Shown here: piece after piece, positions 1-8,966 of the stretch
Position numbering within the stretch: the stretch's first letter is position 1
How the letters are laid out: every line of letters starts with the position of its first letter
DNA from: CAUZFZ01 sp963579025
Lineage (GTDB): Bacteria; Planctomycetota; Planctomycetia; Planctomycetales; Planctomycetaceae
Reading direction: 5' to 3'
Assembly (NCBI GenBank): GCA_963579025.1
Contig: CAUZFZ010000025.1
Span: forward strand, 21,105-85,104
DNA: 64,000 nt
The notes under the pieces: generated by a model
Told to the model about the DNA's origin: nothing
Seen by the model: only the letters and a program-made list of their open reading frames with translations
Databases searched by the model: none
Position numbers and translations under genes: made by a program

Positions 1-1393
1 GAAAACCGGACGCTTCCATCGTTCGAATGATGCACCAGTAGGATCGACGGGCCAGCAGCGGAGTCGTGCACTGGATTCCGATGGCGACGTCCGGGGCAAG
101 GCGTGCTCGGAGCTGGCGGTAAAACCGGGTCGTATAGAGTTTGCCCAGCGAATACGTATTCGGGTCTGGGAAGTCGATCAGCACGACGTCGTACAGTCGA
201 TCGGCTGACTCGAGCCAGATCATTGCGTCGGCGTTGACGACCTCGACGCGTGGATCGTCGAACGCGTTGCCATTCAGCTCGGCCAGCAACGGAAACTCGG
301 TCGACAGACGCGTCATGTTCGGGTCGATGTCGACGAGTGTCACACGTTCGACGTCCGCGTATCGCAGCACTTCCCGCAGCCCCAGCCCGTCACCGCCACC
401 GAGAATCAGGATGTTGTCGTGTCGTGTTGCCGTGGCCATTGCCGGGTGTACGAGGGCTTCGTGATATCGGTATTCATCCATCGAGTTGAATTGCAGGTTA
501 CCGTTGAGATGCAACTGGAACCCGCGCCGGTTTCGCGTAATCACCATGCGCTGATACGGAGTCGTCTTGCTGTAGACGATTGGACTGGCAAACAAATGAG
601 ATTCGGCCAGTGTCGTCAGCGAATCCGCTTTGATGATGCCGATGCTCAGAATGCCAATCACCAGGCAGGCTCGTCCGCGGAGTGCATTGACTCTGCCCGA
701 GAGAAGTGGCCGCAACAGGGACGTCCCCCACAGTCCAACCAGCGCGTTCATCACGCCAAATACAAGCGACGTTCTGACGAGACCCAGTGTCGGAACAAGG
801 AAGATGGGAAACAGCAGTGACGCGACCAGAGCGCCCAGATAGTCGAACGCCAGAACGCGCGACACCAGAGCTTCGAAGTCGAGTTGCTCTTTCATGAGTC
901 GCATCAGCAGCGGCAGCTCGAGACCGACGAGGACTCCGATTCCGAAAACAATGCCATACAGCACCGGCTGGAACCACGAGAGCCGTGCAAAGCTCAGGAA
1001 CAGCAGCGGAGCACTGGCGCCACCAAGAAGTGCGACACCGAGTTCCACTTCGATAAAGACGCGTGCCAGGTTGCTGCGGACGAACGACGAGAGCCACGCA
1101 CCGACGCCCAGAGCCGACAAATAGACGCCGATGATCAGTGAGAACTGCGTGACCGAATCGCCCAGCACGTAGCTTGCCAGCGTTCCCGCCAGCAGTTCAT
1201 ACACCAGCCCGCATGTGGAGATGATCAGGACGTTCAGATACAGCAGTGAGAGGGGAGCCTGATTCAGCTTCGCGCGGCTGTCGTCTGACTGCGATTCGAG
1301 CGGCGCCGGCGCAGCGGCGACATCGGGATCGGCTTCGAATTCCAGGGAGCGGACACCATCGGACGGTGTCTCCGGCAAGTCGGCATCAGCCAT
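1..1393 (-). CDS. Membrane-anchored spermidine synthase-like protein (C-terminus cut by window edge)
   Basis: Reading leftward from an ATG at 1393 the frame stays open to base 1, giving about 464 residues without a stop, so the C-terminus lies outside the window. The first ~45 residues are polar. Several hydrophobic segments follow (from about residue 48 to 230), beginning LLYLNVLIISTCGLVYELL. A soluble Rossmann-type domain then carries the SAM-binding motif ILILGGGDGLGLREVLRY and the acidic loops VTLVDIDPNM and VVLIDFPDPN, typical of polyamine aminopropyltransferases. Proteins of this type have an N-terminal transporter-like membrane half fused to a SpeE-like half; whether they truly make spermidine is not established for most. 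The ATG overlaps the end of the DUF350 gene by 8 bases, suggesting translational coupling. The real product could be another aminopropyltransferase or a related methyltransferase. Confidence 0.85.
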   Translation of the reverse strand, partial: MADADLPETPSDGVRSLEFEADPDVAAAPAPLESQSDDSRAKLNQAPLSLLYLNVLIISTCGLVYELLAGTLASYVLGDSVTQFSLIIGVYLSALGVGAWLSSFVRSNLARVFIEVELGVALLGGASAPLLFLSFARLSWFQPVLYGIVFGIGVLVGLELPLLMRLMKEQLDFEALVSRVLAFDYLGALVASLLFPIFLVPTLGLVRTSLVFGVMNALVGLWGTSLLRPLLSGRVNALRGRACLVIGILSIGIIKADSLTTLAESHLFASPIVYSKTTPYQRMVITRNRRGFQLHLNGNLQFNSMDEYRYHEALVHPAMATATRHDNILILGGGDGLGLREVLRYADVERVTLVDIDPNMTRLSTEFPLLAELNGNAFDDPRVEVVNADAMIWLESADRLYDVVLIDFPDPNTYSLGKLYTTRFYRQLRARLAPDVAIGIQCTTPLLARRSYWCIIRTMEASGF

Positions 1394-1640
1394 GGATGGC
1401 AGCAGCAATAATGATCGAAATGCCGATGACGATGGAGCCCACCATGATGCCCAGTGCCGTGTTCTGATCTTCTTCGATTTCCTTCCAGAACGGCAGCGGC
1501 ATCAGTTTACTCATCAGCACGATGGCCAGAGCGAGCACGACCAGGCCGATCAGTGAGAAGACGAGAGCGGCGATTGCCTGCGGCGCTACGCCACCCATGT
1601 CAGGTCCGCCCTGAGCCAGCAACGTGAACAGGTTGTTCAT
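1386..1640 (-). CDS. DUF350 family small membrane protein
   Basis: This 84-residue protein has two hydrophobic helices (about residues 20-44 and 65-83) separated by the polar segment PFWKEIEEDQNTALG. The pattern AALVFSLIGLVVLALA followed later by GIMVGSIVIGISIIIAAAI matches the DUF350 family of small inner-membrane proteins. The biochemical role of DUF350 is unknown. Family members often sit with DUF4178, spermidine-synthase-like and PspA-related genes, which is the context here. The last 8 bases overlap the start of the spermidine-synthase-like gene, so the two are probably translated together. Confidence 0.8.
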   Translation of the reverse strand: MNNLFTLLAQGGPDMGGVAPQAIAALVFSLIGLVVLALAIVLMSKLMPLPFWKEIEEDQNTALGIMVGSIVIGISIIIAAAIHG

Positions 1641-1708
1641 TCAAAGCACTCCTGGGATGTGAGTTTTCAGTTCTCGAACTGGAGAGATGCAATTTCCGAA
1701 TGTGCAAC

Positions 1709-1897
1709 TTACTTGCCGAATCCACCGCCGCCACCGCCACCGAGGTAAAAGAATCCACCACCACTGCGACCGCCACTGCCACTGCTGCTGAAGCTGTCAG
1801 CAATTCCCAGGTTGGGAGCTTTCCAGTCCAGCGCAAATGCCGTGCCCAGTCCGATGCACAGGAAGATTCCGACAGCAATGTAAAACTTTTTAAACAT
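1709..1897 (-). CDS. Small secreted or membrane protein with Gly-rich tail
   Basis: This 62-residue protein begins MFKKFYIAVGIFLCIGLGTA, a lysine pair followed by one hydrophobic segment, which fits a signal peptide or a single membrane anchor. The middle is short and polar. The last third is almost only Gly and Ser and ends GGGGGGGFGK. It lies 32 bases downstream of the DUF4178 gene and 68 bases upstream of the DUF350 gene on the same strand, so it is very likely an operon member. I recognise no family. A Gly-rich, low-complexity tail suggests a flexible or self-associating segment, but no function can be assigned. Confidence 0.65.
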   Translation of the reverse strand: MFKKFYIAVGIFLCIGLGTAFALDWKAPNLGIADSFSSSGSGGRSGGGFFYLGGGGGGGFGK

Positions 1898-1929
1898 GGT
1901 TCCCTCACGTGGCGACGTTGCGAGTCGGG

Positions 1930-3492
1930 TCAGTCATCCGTCGAATAGGGTGAAAAATCGCTGTCCGACCAGCGACTGACGTTGAAGGTGGTATTCACGA
2001 TCATTGCGGTGATTGGAATGATTGAGGCAAAGAACAGTGCCCAGACCAGAAGCCAGCCATCGGCACTGGCAAACATTGTTGCTGCCCCCAGATAGATGAT
2101 GAACAACGCGGCGGCAAACACCAGCCAGTGTCCGTAAACGCCTCTGTCACAGGGAAACGGCTGGTTCGGGGCGACGCCGAACGATCGCGGAAGCTCTTCA
2201 ACCCCGAAAGCTTCTTCCACAGTCGCATGCGGCAGATAGGTGCCCAGCGACATATTCAGTTCGCCGAGGTTGGGTCTGCCTGACTCGGCATCTTCGGCGG
2301 GGGGCACGAGAGATCGCTCAACGGACAACATGTACGGCGGGCAGATCATATCTCTGGTTGTGACTTCTTCACCGACTTCAACCTTCCAGTAGAACTCGCC
2401 CAACACATACTCGACCTGCGCGATTGCGCGTTCGAACAGTTTGAATTCGTGACCGTTCCAGGCAGCCGTGGACTTGAAGTCATGCACGTCACCGGGCGAC
2501 AGCGGCTCGACGAAGCTCCAATGGTCTTTGCTGTTCACCAGCCAGCGAAAACCAACATTGGGCTCATACAGCAAATACTCCGTCCAGTAGTACTTTCGGT
2601 CGTATGTGACGGACCGTTGCATGAAGCCGATGATCGTGTATTTGACGTCGAATAAGGTGCCCGTTGCGCCCAGCTCGATGAGTGGATCCACTTTGGTTGT
2701 CAGAGTCGTTAGGTATTCGAGGTTCCCGTGGTCCACATCCAACAGGGCGCTGCAGTACGGACACGAAACCCGCATGGCTTCGTCGGGCGCCCGCAGCTCA
2801 AGCGCCCCGGCACACTGCGGGCAACTGAGCTGCTTGGCCGTGATTTGTTTCGCTTCCTTCTCGGCAGCTTTCAGACCGGCCATGCCCAGTTCGTCGAGTG
2901 ACGCCTGCCAGCCGAGGTATCCGGTCGGGCTGTCGCCGTAATCGAGCGACACGAACTGACCGTCCGGCCCATAGAGATCCGCGAACGGGTGTTCGGCACC
3001 AGGTTGCACGTCGTAGGGAATCTCACCTTCGGCACCGCCCAGTTTTGCGACACCGACTTCTGCCACGGTGAAATCGTCCTCGCCAATGCGAACCGTGCCT
3101 CCGGCATTCAGGCTTTCGATCGGCGGCACCCAGGCTCCGTCTTTGACCTTCTTACGAAAGGTCATGTAGAAGCGGCCCTGCGCCTCGGCCAGCCAGCCCC
3201 ACTTGCCGTTGGGGAACTGAGCGTACCACTCATCCCACACACCGCCCGCGGAATGTTCGTACTGGACACGGCCGACAATGCGGAACGGCTTGCCGCGGAA
3301 CTTGCCTTTCGCGTCGATCTTCAGCGGTGATTGCGTATCGACCAGGTCAGCAACCTTGCCGTGGTCTTCCAGCTCCTTGTCGCCGCGTGCCACGACGCTG
3401 GTACAGAACGGGCAGATGGTGACCAGTGAGGTGCGGGACTTGAACTCGACGGGAGCGGCACACGCCGGACAGGGAGCCTGCAGTCGCGCCAT
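1930..3492 (-). CDS. DUF4178 protein with two zinc ribbons and C-terminal membrane segments
   Basis: The start is the ATG at 3492 because AAGGAG stands six bases before it; the frame is open further upstream to 3723, but that part is low quality. The 520-residue product has two Cys-rich zinc-ribbon motifs, CPACAAPVEF...ICPFC near residues 7-35 and CPQCAGALEL...CPYC near 220-245. Each is followed by a beta-rich block containing an FRIVGRVQYEH or YTIIGFMQRSV type motif characteristic of DUF4178, so the module is duplicated. Two hydrophobic segments lie near the C-terminus (about 455-500). DUF4178 is uncharacterised biochemically but recurs with DUF350, polyamine enzymes and PspA-like proteins. 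It is first in the local operon, followed after a short gap by the Gly-rich small protein. Confidence 0.8.
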   Translation of the reverse strand: MARLQAPCPACAAPVEFKSRTSLVTICPFCTSVVARGDKELEDHGKVADLVDTQSPLKIDAKGKFRGKPFRIVGRVQYEHSAGGVWDEWYAQFPNGKWGWLAEAQGRFYMTFRKKVKDGAWVPPIESLNAGGTVRIGEDDFTVAEVGVAKLGGAEGEIPYDVQPGAEHPFADLYGPDGQFVSLDYGDSPTGYLGWQASLDELGMAGLKAAEKEAKQITAKQLSCPQCAGALELRAPDEAMRVSCPYCSALLDVDHGNLEYLTTLTTKVDPLIELGATGTLFDVKYTIIGFMQRSVTYDRKYYWTEYLLYEPNVGFRWLVNSKDHWSFVEPLSPGDVHDFKSTAAWNGHEFKLFERAIAQVEYVLGEFYWKVEVGEEVTTRDMICPPYMLSVERSLVPPAEDAESGRPNLGELNMSLGTYLPHATVEEAFGVEELPRSFGVAPNQPFPCDRGVYGHWLVFAAALFIIYLGAATMFASADGWLLVWALFFASIIPITAMIVNTTFNVSRWSDSDFSPYSTDD

Positions 3493-3743
3493 CAATTGCT
3501 CCTTGTCTTCGTACTGCTGGATGGTCAATTCCCGACGGTGACTCGGGTCACTGAGGCGACCAGAATCGCACGGAATGGATTGTGCCGCAAGTGGTTCAAT
3601 TCGTCGAGTATAACGGTGACGTATATCGACAGGCGGCGAATGCACGTCAAGTGGGCATGTGCCTTCACCAGGGCACGCGTAGATGTCTGAGTCTCGTTTC
3701 GATACTTTGAAGGCTTCGGTCATACGGTTTCAGAGAATCACGC

Positions 3744-5948
3744 ATGCTCCAGTTTTCTTCACATCGCCTGCTGTGCGGGCTTGCTCTATTGCTGTGCCTG
3801 TCGTCTGGGGAAATCGCTTCCGCGGACGAATCGGCAGCAATCGACTTCGAGAACGACATCATTCCGATTCTGACGGCGGGTGGATGCAACTCCGGGCCGT
3901 GTCATGGCAAGTCGCGCGGCCAGGGCGGTTTCAAGCTTTCCCTGTTCGGCTTTGATCCAGACTTCGATCACGGAGCACTGTCCCGTGAAGGCCGCGGGCG
4001 ACGCGTGTTCCTTCTCTCACCGGAACGGAGTCTGTTGCTATTGAAGCCAAGCGGTCGAGTCCCTCACGGGGGCGGACTGCGTCTGCCTGCCGATGGTCCG
4101 GATTACCAGCTCCTCAAACGCTGGGTCGAGACTGGCATGGCCCGCCGAGCACCCGACGCTCCAAAACTTGAACGCGTGACCGTCGATCCGCCTGAAAAAC
4201 TCATGGGACTCAACCAGCAGCAGCAATTGACTGTCACTGCACATTACTCGGACGGTTCCACTCGCGATGTCACCTCGCTGGCGGCGTATCGGTCGAATGA
4301 GGACGGGATCGCCAGCGCAGACGATTCCGGGCTCGTCACGACGACAAAGATCACGGGCGAGGCCGCCATCATGGCGCGCTATGTCGGCATGATCGGAGTC
4401 TCGATCATTTCCGTGCCGCTGCCTGGCGATGTGTCGGCGTCGCTGTACGAGCAGCTCCCACGCAGCAACTTCATCGATGACCTGGTGTGGAAGAAACTGC
4501 AGCGGCTGGGACTGACACCATCCGACCCGGCGTCCGGCGAGACGTTTCTGCGCCGCGTGACGCCAGACATCATTGGCCGCGTGCCGACCGCGGACGAAGT
4601 GCGGGCGTTTATTGCGGATGAGTCTGCGGACAAGCGGGCGAAGCTCATCGATCGCCTGCTGGAGCATCCCGAATACGCTGATCACTGGGCCAACAAATGG
4701 GCGGACCTGGTGCGACCGAATCCGTACCGCGCGGGCATTAAGGCGGTGTTGAATTACGACAACTGGATTCGAACAGCCTTCAGAGAAAACCGACCGTACA
4801 ACCAGTTCGCATATGAGCAGCTTACGGCGACTGGCAGCACATTCCGCAACGGCGCTGTCGTGATGTTCCGCGACCGCCGCTCGCCGGATGAGCTGACAAC
4901 AATGACCACCCAGCTCTTCCTGGGCATTCGACTCGAATGCGCGAAGTGTCACCAGCACCCCAACGAAGCCTGGAGTCAGAATCACTTTTACAGCTTCGCC
5001 GCCTATTTTGACGGAATTGGCCGCAAGGGACGTGGTGTCTCGCCGCCGATCTCCGGGTCCGAGGAATACGTCTTTGCCAGCAAGCGGAAGGGTGTCAAAC
5101 ATCCATTGACGGGCGCCGTCATGGCGGCTTCTCCATTATTTGGTGAAGCTCCGGTTTCTGAGGCCGTCGACGATCCGCGGACTGTCCTGGCCGACTGGAT
5201 CACGTCTGACGAGAACCCGTTTTTCCGACAGGTCATGGCCAACCGGGTCTGGCGGGACATGATGGGACGAGGCCTGGTTGAGCCCGTTGATGATTTGCGA
5301 GCTTCCAATCCGCCCAGCAATCCGGAATTGCTGGAAGCCCTGGCCGTGGACTTCCGCGATCACGGCTACGATCTGAAGCACTTGATTCGCCGCATCGCCA
5401 GCTCGTACGTCTACGGACTCAGTTCACTCCCGAGTGATCGCAACAAGTCGGACACTCACAACTACTCGCGTTTCTACCGGGAACGAATGCGAGCCGAAGT
5501 GCTGCTCGATTCCGTGTCGCAGATCACGGGCGTCCCGGAAACATTTGCGGCCATGCCGCCGGGATCGACTTCGCGGCAGCTATGGTCGCACCGAATCAGC
5601 TCTCTGTTCCTGGATGCCTTCGGCCGACCGGACCCGAACCAGGATCCCCCCTGCGAGCGCACACCTGACACGACGATCGTGCAGGCCCTGCATCTGATGA
5701 ACTCGCAGAGCGTGTACAACAAAGTGACCAGCGATGCCGGTGTTGCCGCAGCCCTGGGGACGGGCGAGCTGTCCAATGAGGACGTCATCGACGACCTCTA
5801 TCTGTCCATTTACTCCCGTTTTCCGACTGACGATGAAAAGTCTGCCACTGTGCGTTTTCTTGCCGAAAACACAGACGCCCGGCGCCAAGCCGTCCAGGAC
5901 CTGATGTGGGCCATGCTGAACACGCCCGAGTTCATCTTCAAGCACTGA
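3744..5948 (+). CDS. DUF1549/DUF1553 planctomycete cytochrome-like protein with Ig-like domain
   Basis: This 734-residue exported protein has a signal peptide (LLCGLALLLCLSSGEIASA). The N-terminal cytochrome-like part has a CNSGPCH motif (residues 48-54), a CX4CH spacing rather than the usual CXXCH. A bacterial Ig-like segment follows (about 155-235; LTVTAHYSDGSTRDVTSLA), then DUF1549 (about 240-450) with a canonical CAKCH at 399-403, then DUF1553 (about 490-720). This domain string is a planctomycete hallmark and is thought to act in the periplasm, possibly in redox steps of carbon-compound use, but no reaction is proven. The gene stands alone: no DUF1501 partner follows, although such genes usually come as pairs. 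No clear ribosome binding site precedes the ATG. Confidence 0.88.
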   Translation: MLQFSSHRLLCGLALLLCLSSGEIASADESAAIDFENDIIPILTAGGCNSGPCHGKSRGQGGFKLSLFGFDPDFDHGALSREGRGRRVFLLSPERSLLLLKPSGRVPHGGGLRLPADGPDYQLLKRWVETGMARRAPDAPKLERVTVDPPEKLMGLNQQQQLTVTAHYSDGSTRDVTSLAAYRSNEDGIASADDSGLVTTTKITGEAAIMARYVGMIGVSIISVPLPGDVSASLYEQLPRSNFIDDLVWKKLQRLGLTPSDPASGETFLRRVTPDIIGRVPTADEVRAFIADESADKRAKLIDRLLEHPEYADHWANKWADLVRPNPYRAGIKAVLNYDNWIRTAFRENRPYNQFAYEQLTATGSTFRNGAVVMFRDRRSPDELTTMTTQLFLGIRLECAKCHQHPNEAWSQNHFYSFAAYFDGIGRKGRGVSPPISGSEEYVFASKRKGVKHPLTGAVMAASPLFGEAPVSEAVDDPRTVLADWITSDENPFFRQVMANRVWRDMMGRGLVEPVDDLRASNPPSNPELLEALAVDFRDHGYDLKHLIRRIASSYVYGLSSLPSDRNKSDTHNYSRFYRERMRAEVLLDSVSQITGVPETFAAMPPGSTSRQLWSHRISSLFLDAFGRPDPNQDPPCERTPDTTIVQALHLMNSQSVYNKVTSDAGVAAALGTGELSNEDVIDDLYLSIYSRFPTDDEKSATVRFLAENTDARRQAVQDLMWAMLNTPEFIFKH

Positions 5949-6136
5949 TCACACGGTCGTAAAGGAGGTGACGGGGCTTGTTCGGGTTGGCAACCGTCGA
6001 TCGATGACGAACCCCCAATCCCCAGGCGAAGCAGGTGAAAACAGTTGAAGTGCTGATTTTAGGTGTCTACCGTGCAGTGTCGGAAACGCTCCATATCCTG
6101 TGCTGCTCCTAAACTGCCCCACAGGAGGTTTCGACA

Positions 6137-6289
6137 GTGAAAAAGCTCTTTCTTGTGCTTGTCCTATCATTTCCGGTTGTACTTTTCGGTTGTGGCGAAG
6201 CGTCTCCCGACGAAACCGCAATCGACGATCCGCAGGCCGTGCCTGGTCCCGACGGCGGAGAACCAGTCCTGTCTGAAGAGGGACCATGA
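6137..6289 (+). CDS. Short lipoprotein, 50 residues, GTG start
   Basis: A GTG at 6137 is preceded by AGGAGG seven bases upstream, an excellent ribosome binding site. The 50-residue product begins MKKLFLVLVLSFPVVLFGC, a textbook type II signal peptide with lipobox LFGC (Cys 19), followed by an acidic, Pro-rich tail ending in EEGP. It is therefore most likely a lipid-anchored envelope protein. Small lipoproteins commonly sit beside DUF1559 genes in planctomycetes, and the DUF1559 gene starts 43 bases downstream here. Its function is unknown. It is easily missed because of its length and GTG start. Confidence 0.75.
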   Translation: MKKLFLVLVLSFPVVLFGCGEASPDETAIDDPQAVPGPDGGEPVLSEEGP

Positions 6290-6332
6290 CGGCGCAGCCG
6301 TTATTCATTTCTTATTAGCCGGGAACTCTGGC

Positions 6333-7274
6333 ATGAACAGGCATCGTCTATCGAAGCGAGGCAGTGGATTTACGCTGATTGAATTGCTGGTAGTGATTGC
6401 CATCATCGCAATTCTCATCGCACTGCTGCTGCCGGCCGTCCAGCAGGCTCGGGAGGCCGCGCGGCGCAGTCAATGCCGGAACAACCTGAAACAGCTTGGG
6501 TTGGCTATGCACAACTATCACGACGTGAATCTCAGCCTTCCGATTGGCGCTTACGCAGGATGGGGACAATCCTGGACCTGGGCCGTTCTACCGTATGTCG
6601 AGCAGGCGCCGTTGTTCGCAAGGATGCCCACACCTGTCAACGACAATGGGTTTTGGGGTGGCACTGATCAGCGCAGCCTCGATCTGATTGCGCTTGCGCG
6701 AACCGCAGTCCCCGTCTTCCTGTGCCCGTCGATGCCGGAGGGGCCAAAGGAGAACAAGAATATCAATGGACCGGCAGGACGAGCGATGTCGACGTATCTG
6801 GCGAACGCCGGGGGAGATGCCCGCAATGACAATCTCGGAGCGAACGGAATGGACAGGTCGAACGGCCTGTTTCATGCAGTGGCCATGACCACGGCTCCAG
6901 TCGGCAGAACCTTCAAGTTCCGAGACGCTATCGATGGACTTTCCAACACCGTTCTCATTGGAGAAGCCGAATACAATCTGAGTTCAACCAGAGGTTGCAA
7001 CATTTGCGATCGGTATCTTTTCTATCACATGAACTTCGACAGTGGGAACGGGGGAGACTTCTCAGAGGTTCTCGGCTCGACCTATTACCGAATCAACACA
7101 AAAGCGAAAAACAACTCGGAGCGAGAATGCGCATTCGGGGGCATTCACACCGGCGGAACACATATCCTGTTTGGTGACGGCAAAGTGAAGTTCATGTCAG
7201 AGAGTATTGATCTGGTCAACGTCTGGAGACCTCTCGGATCACGGGCCGGCGGCGAAGTCCCCGGTTCGTTCTGA
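6333..7274 (+). CDS. DUF1559 (SBP_bac_10-type) pseudopilin-like protein
   Basis: This 313-residue protein begins MNRHRLSKRGSGFTLIELLV, a class III (prepilin) signal with cleavage after the Gly before FTLIE and a following hydrophobic helix. The segment ending QQAREAARRSQC, then NNLKQLGLAMHNYHD, is the conserved start of the DUF1559 domain. Near the C-terminus the family's HTGGTHILFGDGKVKFMSES is present. Planctomycetes carry many copies of this family; they are thought to be processed by a prepilin peptidase and displayed in the envelope, but no individual function is known. The frame is open upstream to 6153, but that region is the lipoprotein gene in another frame, so the ATG at 6333 is preferred. 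Confidence 0.9.
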   Translation: MNRHRLSKRGSGFTLIELLVVIAIIAILIALLLPAVQQAREAARRSQCRNNLKQLGLAMHNYHDVNLSLPIGAYAGWGQSWTWAVLPYVEQAPLFARMPTPVNDNGFWGGTDQRSLDLIALARTAVPVFLCPSMPEGPKENKNINGPAGRAMSTYLANAGGDARNDNLGANGMDRSNGLFHAVAMTTAPVGRTFKFRDAIDGLSNTVLIGEAEYNLSSTRGCNICDRYLFYHMNFDSGNGGDFSEVLGSTYYRINTKAKNNSERECAFGGIHTGGTHILFGDGKVKFMSESIDLVNVWRPLGSRAGGEVPGSF

Positions 7275-7655
7275 CGTCGCGTTGGTGAATGCTGAAGACG
7301 GAGATGTGACGTGCTGGAATCGTATGTACACATCCATTCGAGGGATTCGCCTTTCAGGCGTCACATCCCACAGCGTCAACACATTCCGACTTCTCGTCAG
7401 TGCGTAGCTGAGGATTTCACCGGGATTGGGAATTGGACCACTGAATTCCTGATATCATCAGCGCAGTCTTCCCGGATCCTTCCCACCGGTGGATAATGGA
7501 GCGGGAGCAAAGAAGGTGTCCCGAGCTTCAGCGACCGCATTGGCCAGAATGCAGGTCGCCTTCTTGCGGACCAGGTTTTTTGCAAGTACATGATCCTCAT
7601 GCCGACTGCCGATGTCGGTCGTAATCGTCTCTGACCCAAAGGTGAGTGATTTTCC
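7275..7655. other. Intergenic region with a 9-bp inverted repeat, no gene
   Basis: No convincing coding frame is seen. GATGTGACG at 7303-7311 is inverted as CGTCACATC at 7359-7367, giving a 9-bp stem with a 47-base loop just after the DUF1559 stop; it could aid 3'-end formation or be an operator. The last part contains the leader of the kinase gene. Confidence 0.4.
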
Positions 7656-8909
7656 GTGGCAGTTGCTCAGGCAGCCTCTGAATTTCTCCACTACCTGGAA
7701 CGCAGCCGTCTGCTCAGTCCCGAGCAGATCAGCGAGGCGGCCAGCAAGCTTGAGGTCCGCGATGACGATGCTGTTGTTCCGCTGGCCAAGAAGTTCGTGA
7801 AGGCCGGGTATCTCACACGGCTGCAGGCCAGTCGACTGCTGGAAGGGCACTACCGCGGCTTCTTCCTGGACAACTACTGCATTGAAGAGATTCTTGGTTC
7901 CGGCGGTATGGGTTGGGTCTACATCGCCCGTGATATGCAGACGGACGAGCAGGTCGCACTCAAGATGCTGTGCGAAAAAAATGAGAATGACGTCGGTCTG
8001 TTGACTCGGTTCCGGCTGGAGGCCGACGCCGGCATGATGCTGGACCATCAGGCGATCGTAAAAACGCGGAAGATTGGACGAACGACCGGCCTGTACGGCG
8101 ATGTCCACTACGCGGTGATGGATTGCTTCAAGGGTATCGGGATCGACGAGCTTGTCGCGCTGGGTGGCCCAGTCAAATCTTCTCTGGCGTGCCACATCAT
8201 GAGTTTTGCGGCGGCAGGACTGCACCATGCTCACAACCGTGGCCTGATTCATCGGGACGTAAAGCCGTCCAACATCCTGGTCGACACGCACAGCAACGGC
8301 CGGATCATCGACTTTGGACTGTCGCTGGCGTCACAGGCGGATCAGGGCGACGAGTTTTCGTTGGCGATGATTTTCGGTCACGACTGCCTGGGAACGGCCG
8401 ACTACATCGCCCCGGAGCAGTCGAAGGACAGCTTCAACATCGATCCGCGTGCCGACGTGTACGGTCTGGGCGCGACGTTCTATTTCATGCTGACCGGAAA
8501 AGTCATGTTTCCGGAACGGCGGACGCGGCTGCAGAAGATCCTGGCTCAGCAGAACGAAGAACCTCCGCGAGCCGGGGAACTCGTTTCGGACATTCCACCT
8601 GCCGTCGAGCGAATACTGAATCGCATGATCGCCAAGGACCCTGATGCTCGATATCGCACGGCCAAGGGAGTCTGCCTGGCCATGCAAAGGCACGCAAAAC
8701 CAACTCGCTTGCGATTTGACTTTCAGCAGATTCTGGATCGCCGATACGCGATTGCTCAGCAGCGATTCCAGATGCTGAACGAGCAGGCCCGAGAGACCGT
8801 TCGGCAGACGACGTTGTCCGACTGCACACTCGACTCAAAGGCGACACGCCCTCCCGAGTCAGTCGTCGATACGGATGTCAGTCGAGACACCGACGTGAAG
8901 CTCAGTTGA
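7656..8909 (+). CDS. Cytoplasmic Ser/Thr protein kinase (Hanks type)
   Basis: This 417-residue protein begins with a GTG preceded by an AGGTGA-like site. A short N-terminal region (1-75) with YLERSRLLSPEQ and AGYLTRLQASRLLEG is typical of planctomycete kinases. The catalytic domain follows with the Gly loop GSGGMGWVY (81-89), the VALK lysine K103, HRDVKPSN (199-206), DFG (219-221) and GTADYIAPEQ, so all key residues are present and it should be active. No membrane segment is seen; the C-terminal tail (about 345-417) is charged and rich in Thr/Ser/Asp and might be autophosphorylated. Substrates are unknown. It stands alone, convergent with the nitrilase-family gene. Confidence 0.92.
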   Translation: MAVAQAASEFLHYLERSRLLSPEQISEAASKLEVRDDDAVVPLAKKFVKAGYLTRLQASRLLEGHYRGFFLDNYCIEEILGSGGMGWVYIARDMQTDEQVALKMLCEKNENDVGLLTRFRLEADAGMMLDHQAIVKTRKIGRTTGLYGDVHYAVMDCFKGIGIDELVALGGPVKSSLACHIMSFAAAGLHHAHNRGLIHRDVKPSNILVDTHSNGRIIDFGLSLASQADQGDEFSLAMIFGHDCLGTADYIAPEQSKDSFNIDPRADVYGLGATFYFMLTGKVMFPERRTRLQKILAQQNEEPPRAGELVSDIPPAVERILNRMIAKDPDARYRTAKGVCLAMQRHAKPTRLRFDFQQILDRRYAIAQQRFQMLNEQARETVRQTTLSDCTLDSKATRPPESVVDTDVSRDTDVKLS

Positions 8910-8966
8910 CTGCGCCCATTTGAAATCGGGTCCGTTCTTTCCTGTCGCTCGCTGTGGCGAAGGAAG

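Noticed and set aside
4038..5102. Minus-strand open frame of 354 codons
   Set aside because: Shadow of the DUF1549/DUF1553 gene, which has clear domains and heme motifs on the + strand.
5979..6008. Nine-codon mini-ORF after a perfect Shine-Dalgarno
   Set aside because: Too short to support and TTG-started; kept only as an observation on the orphan ribosome binding site.
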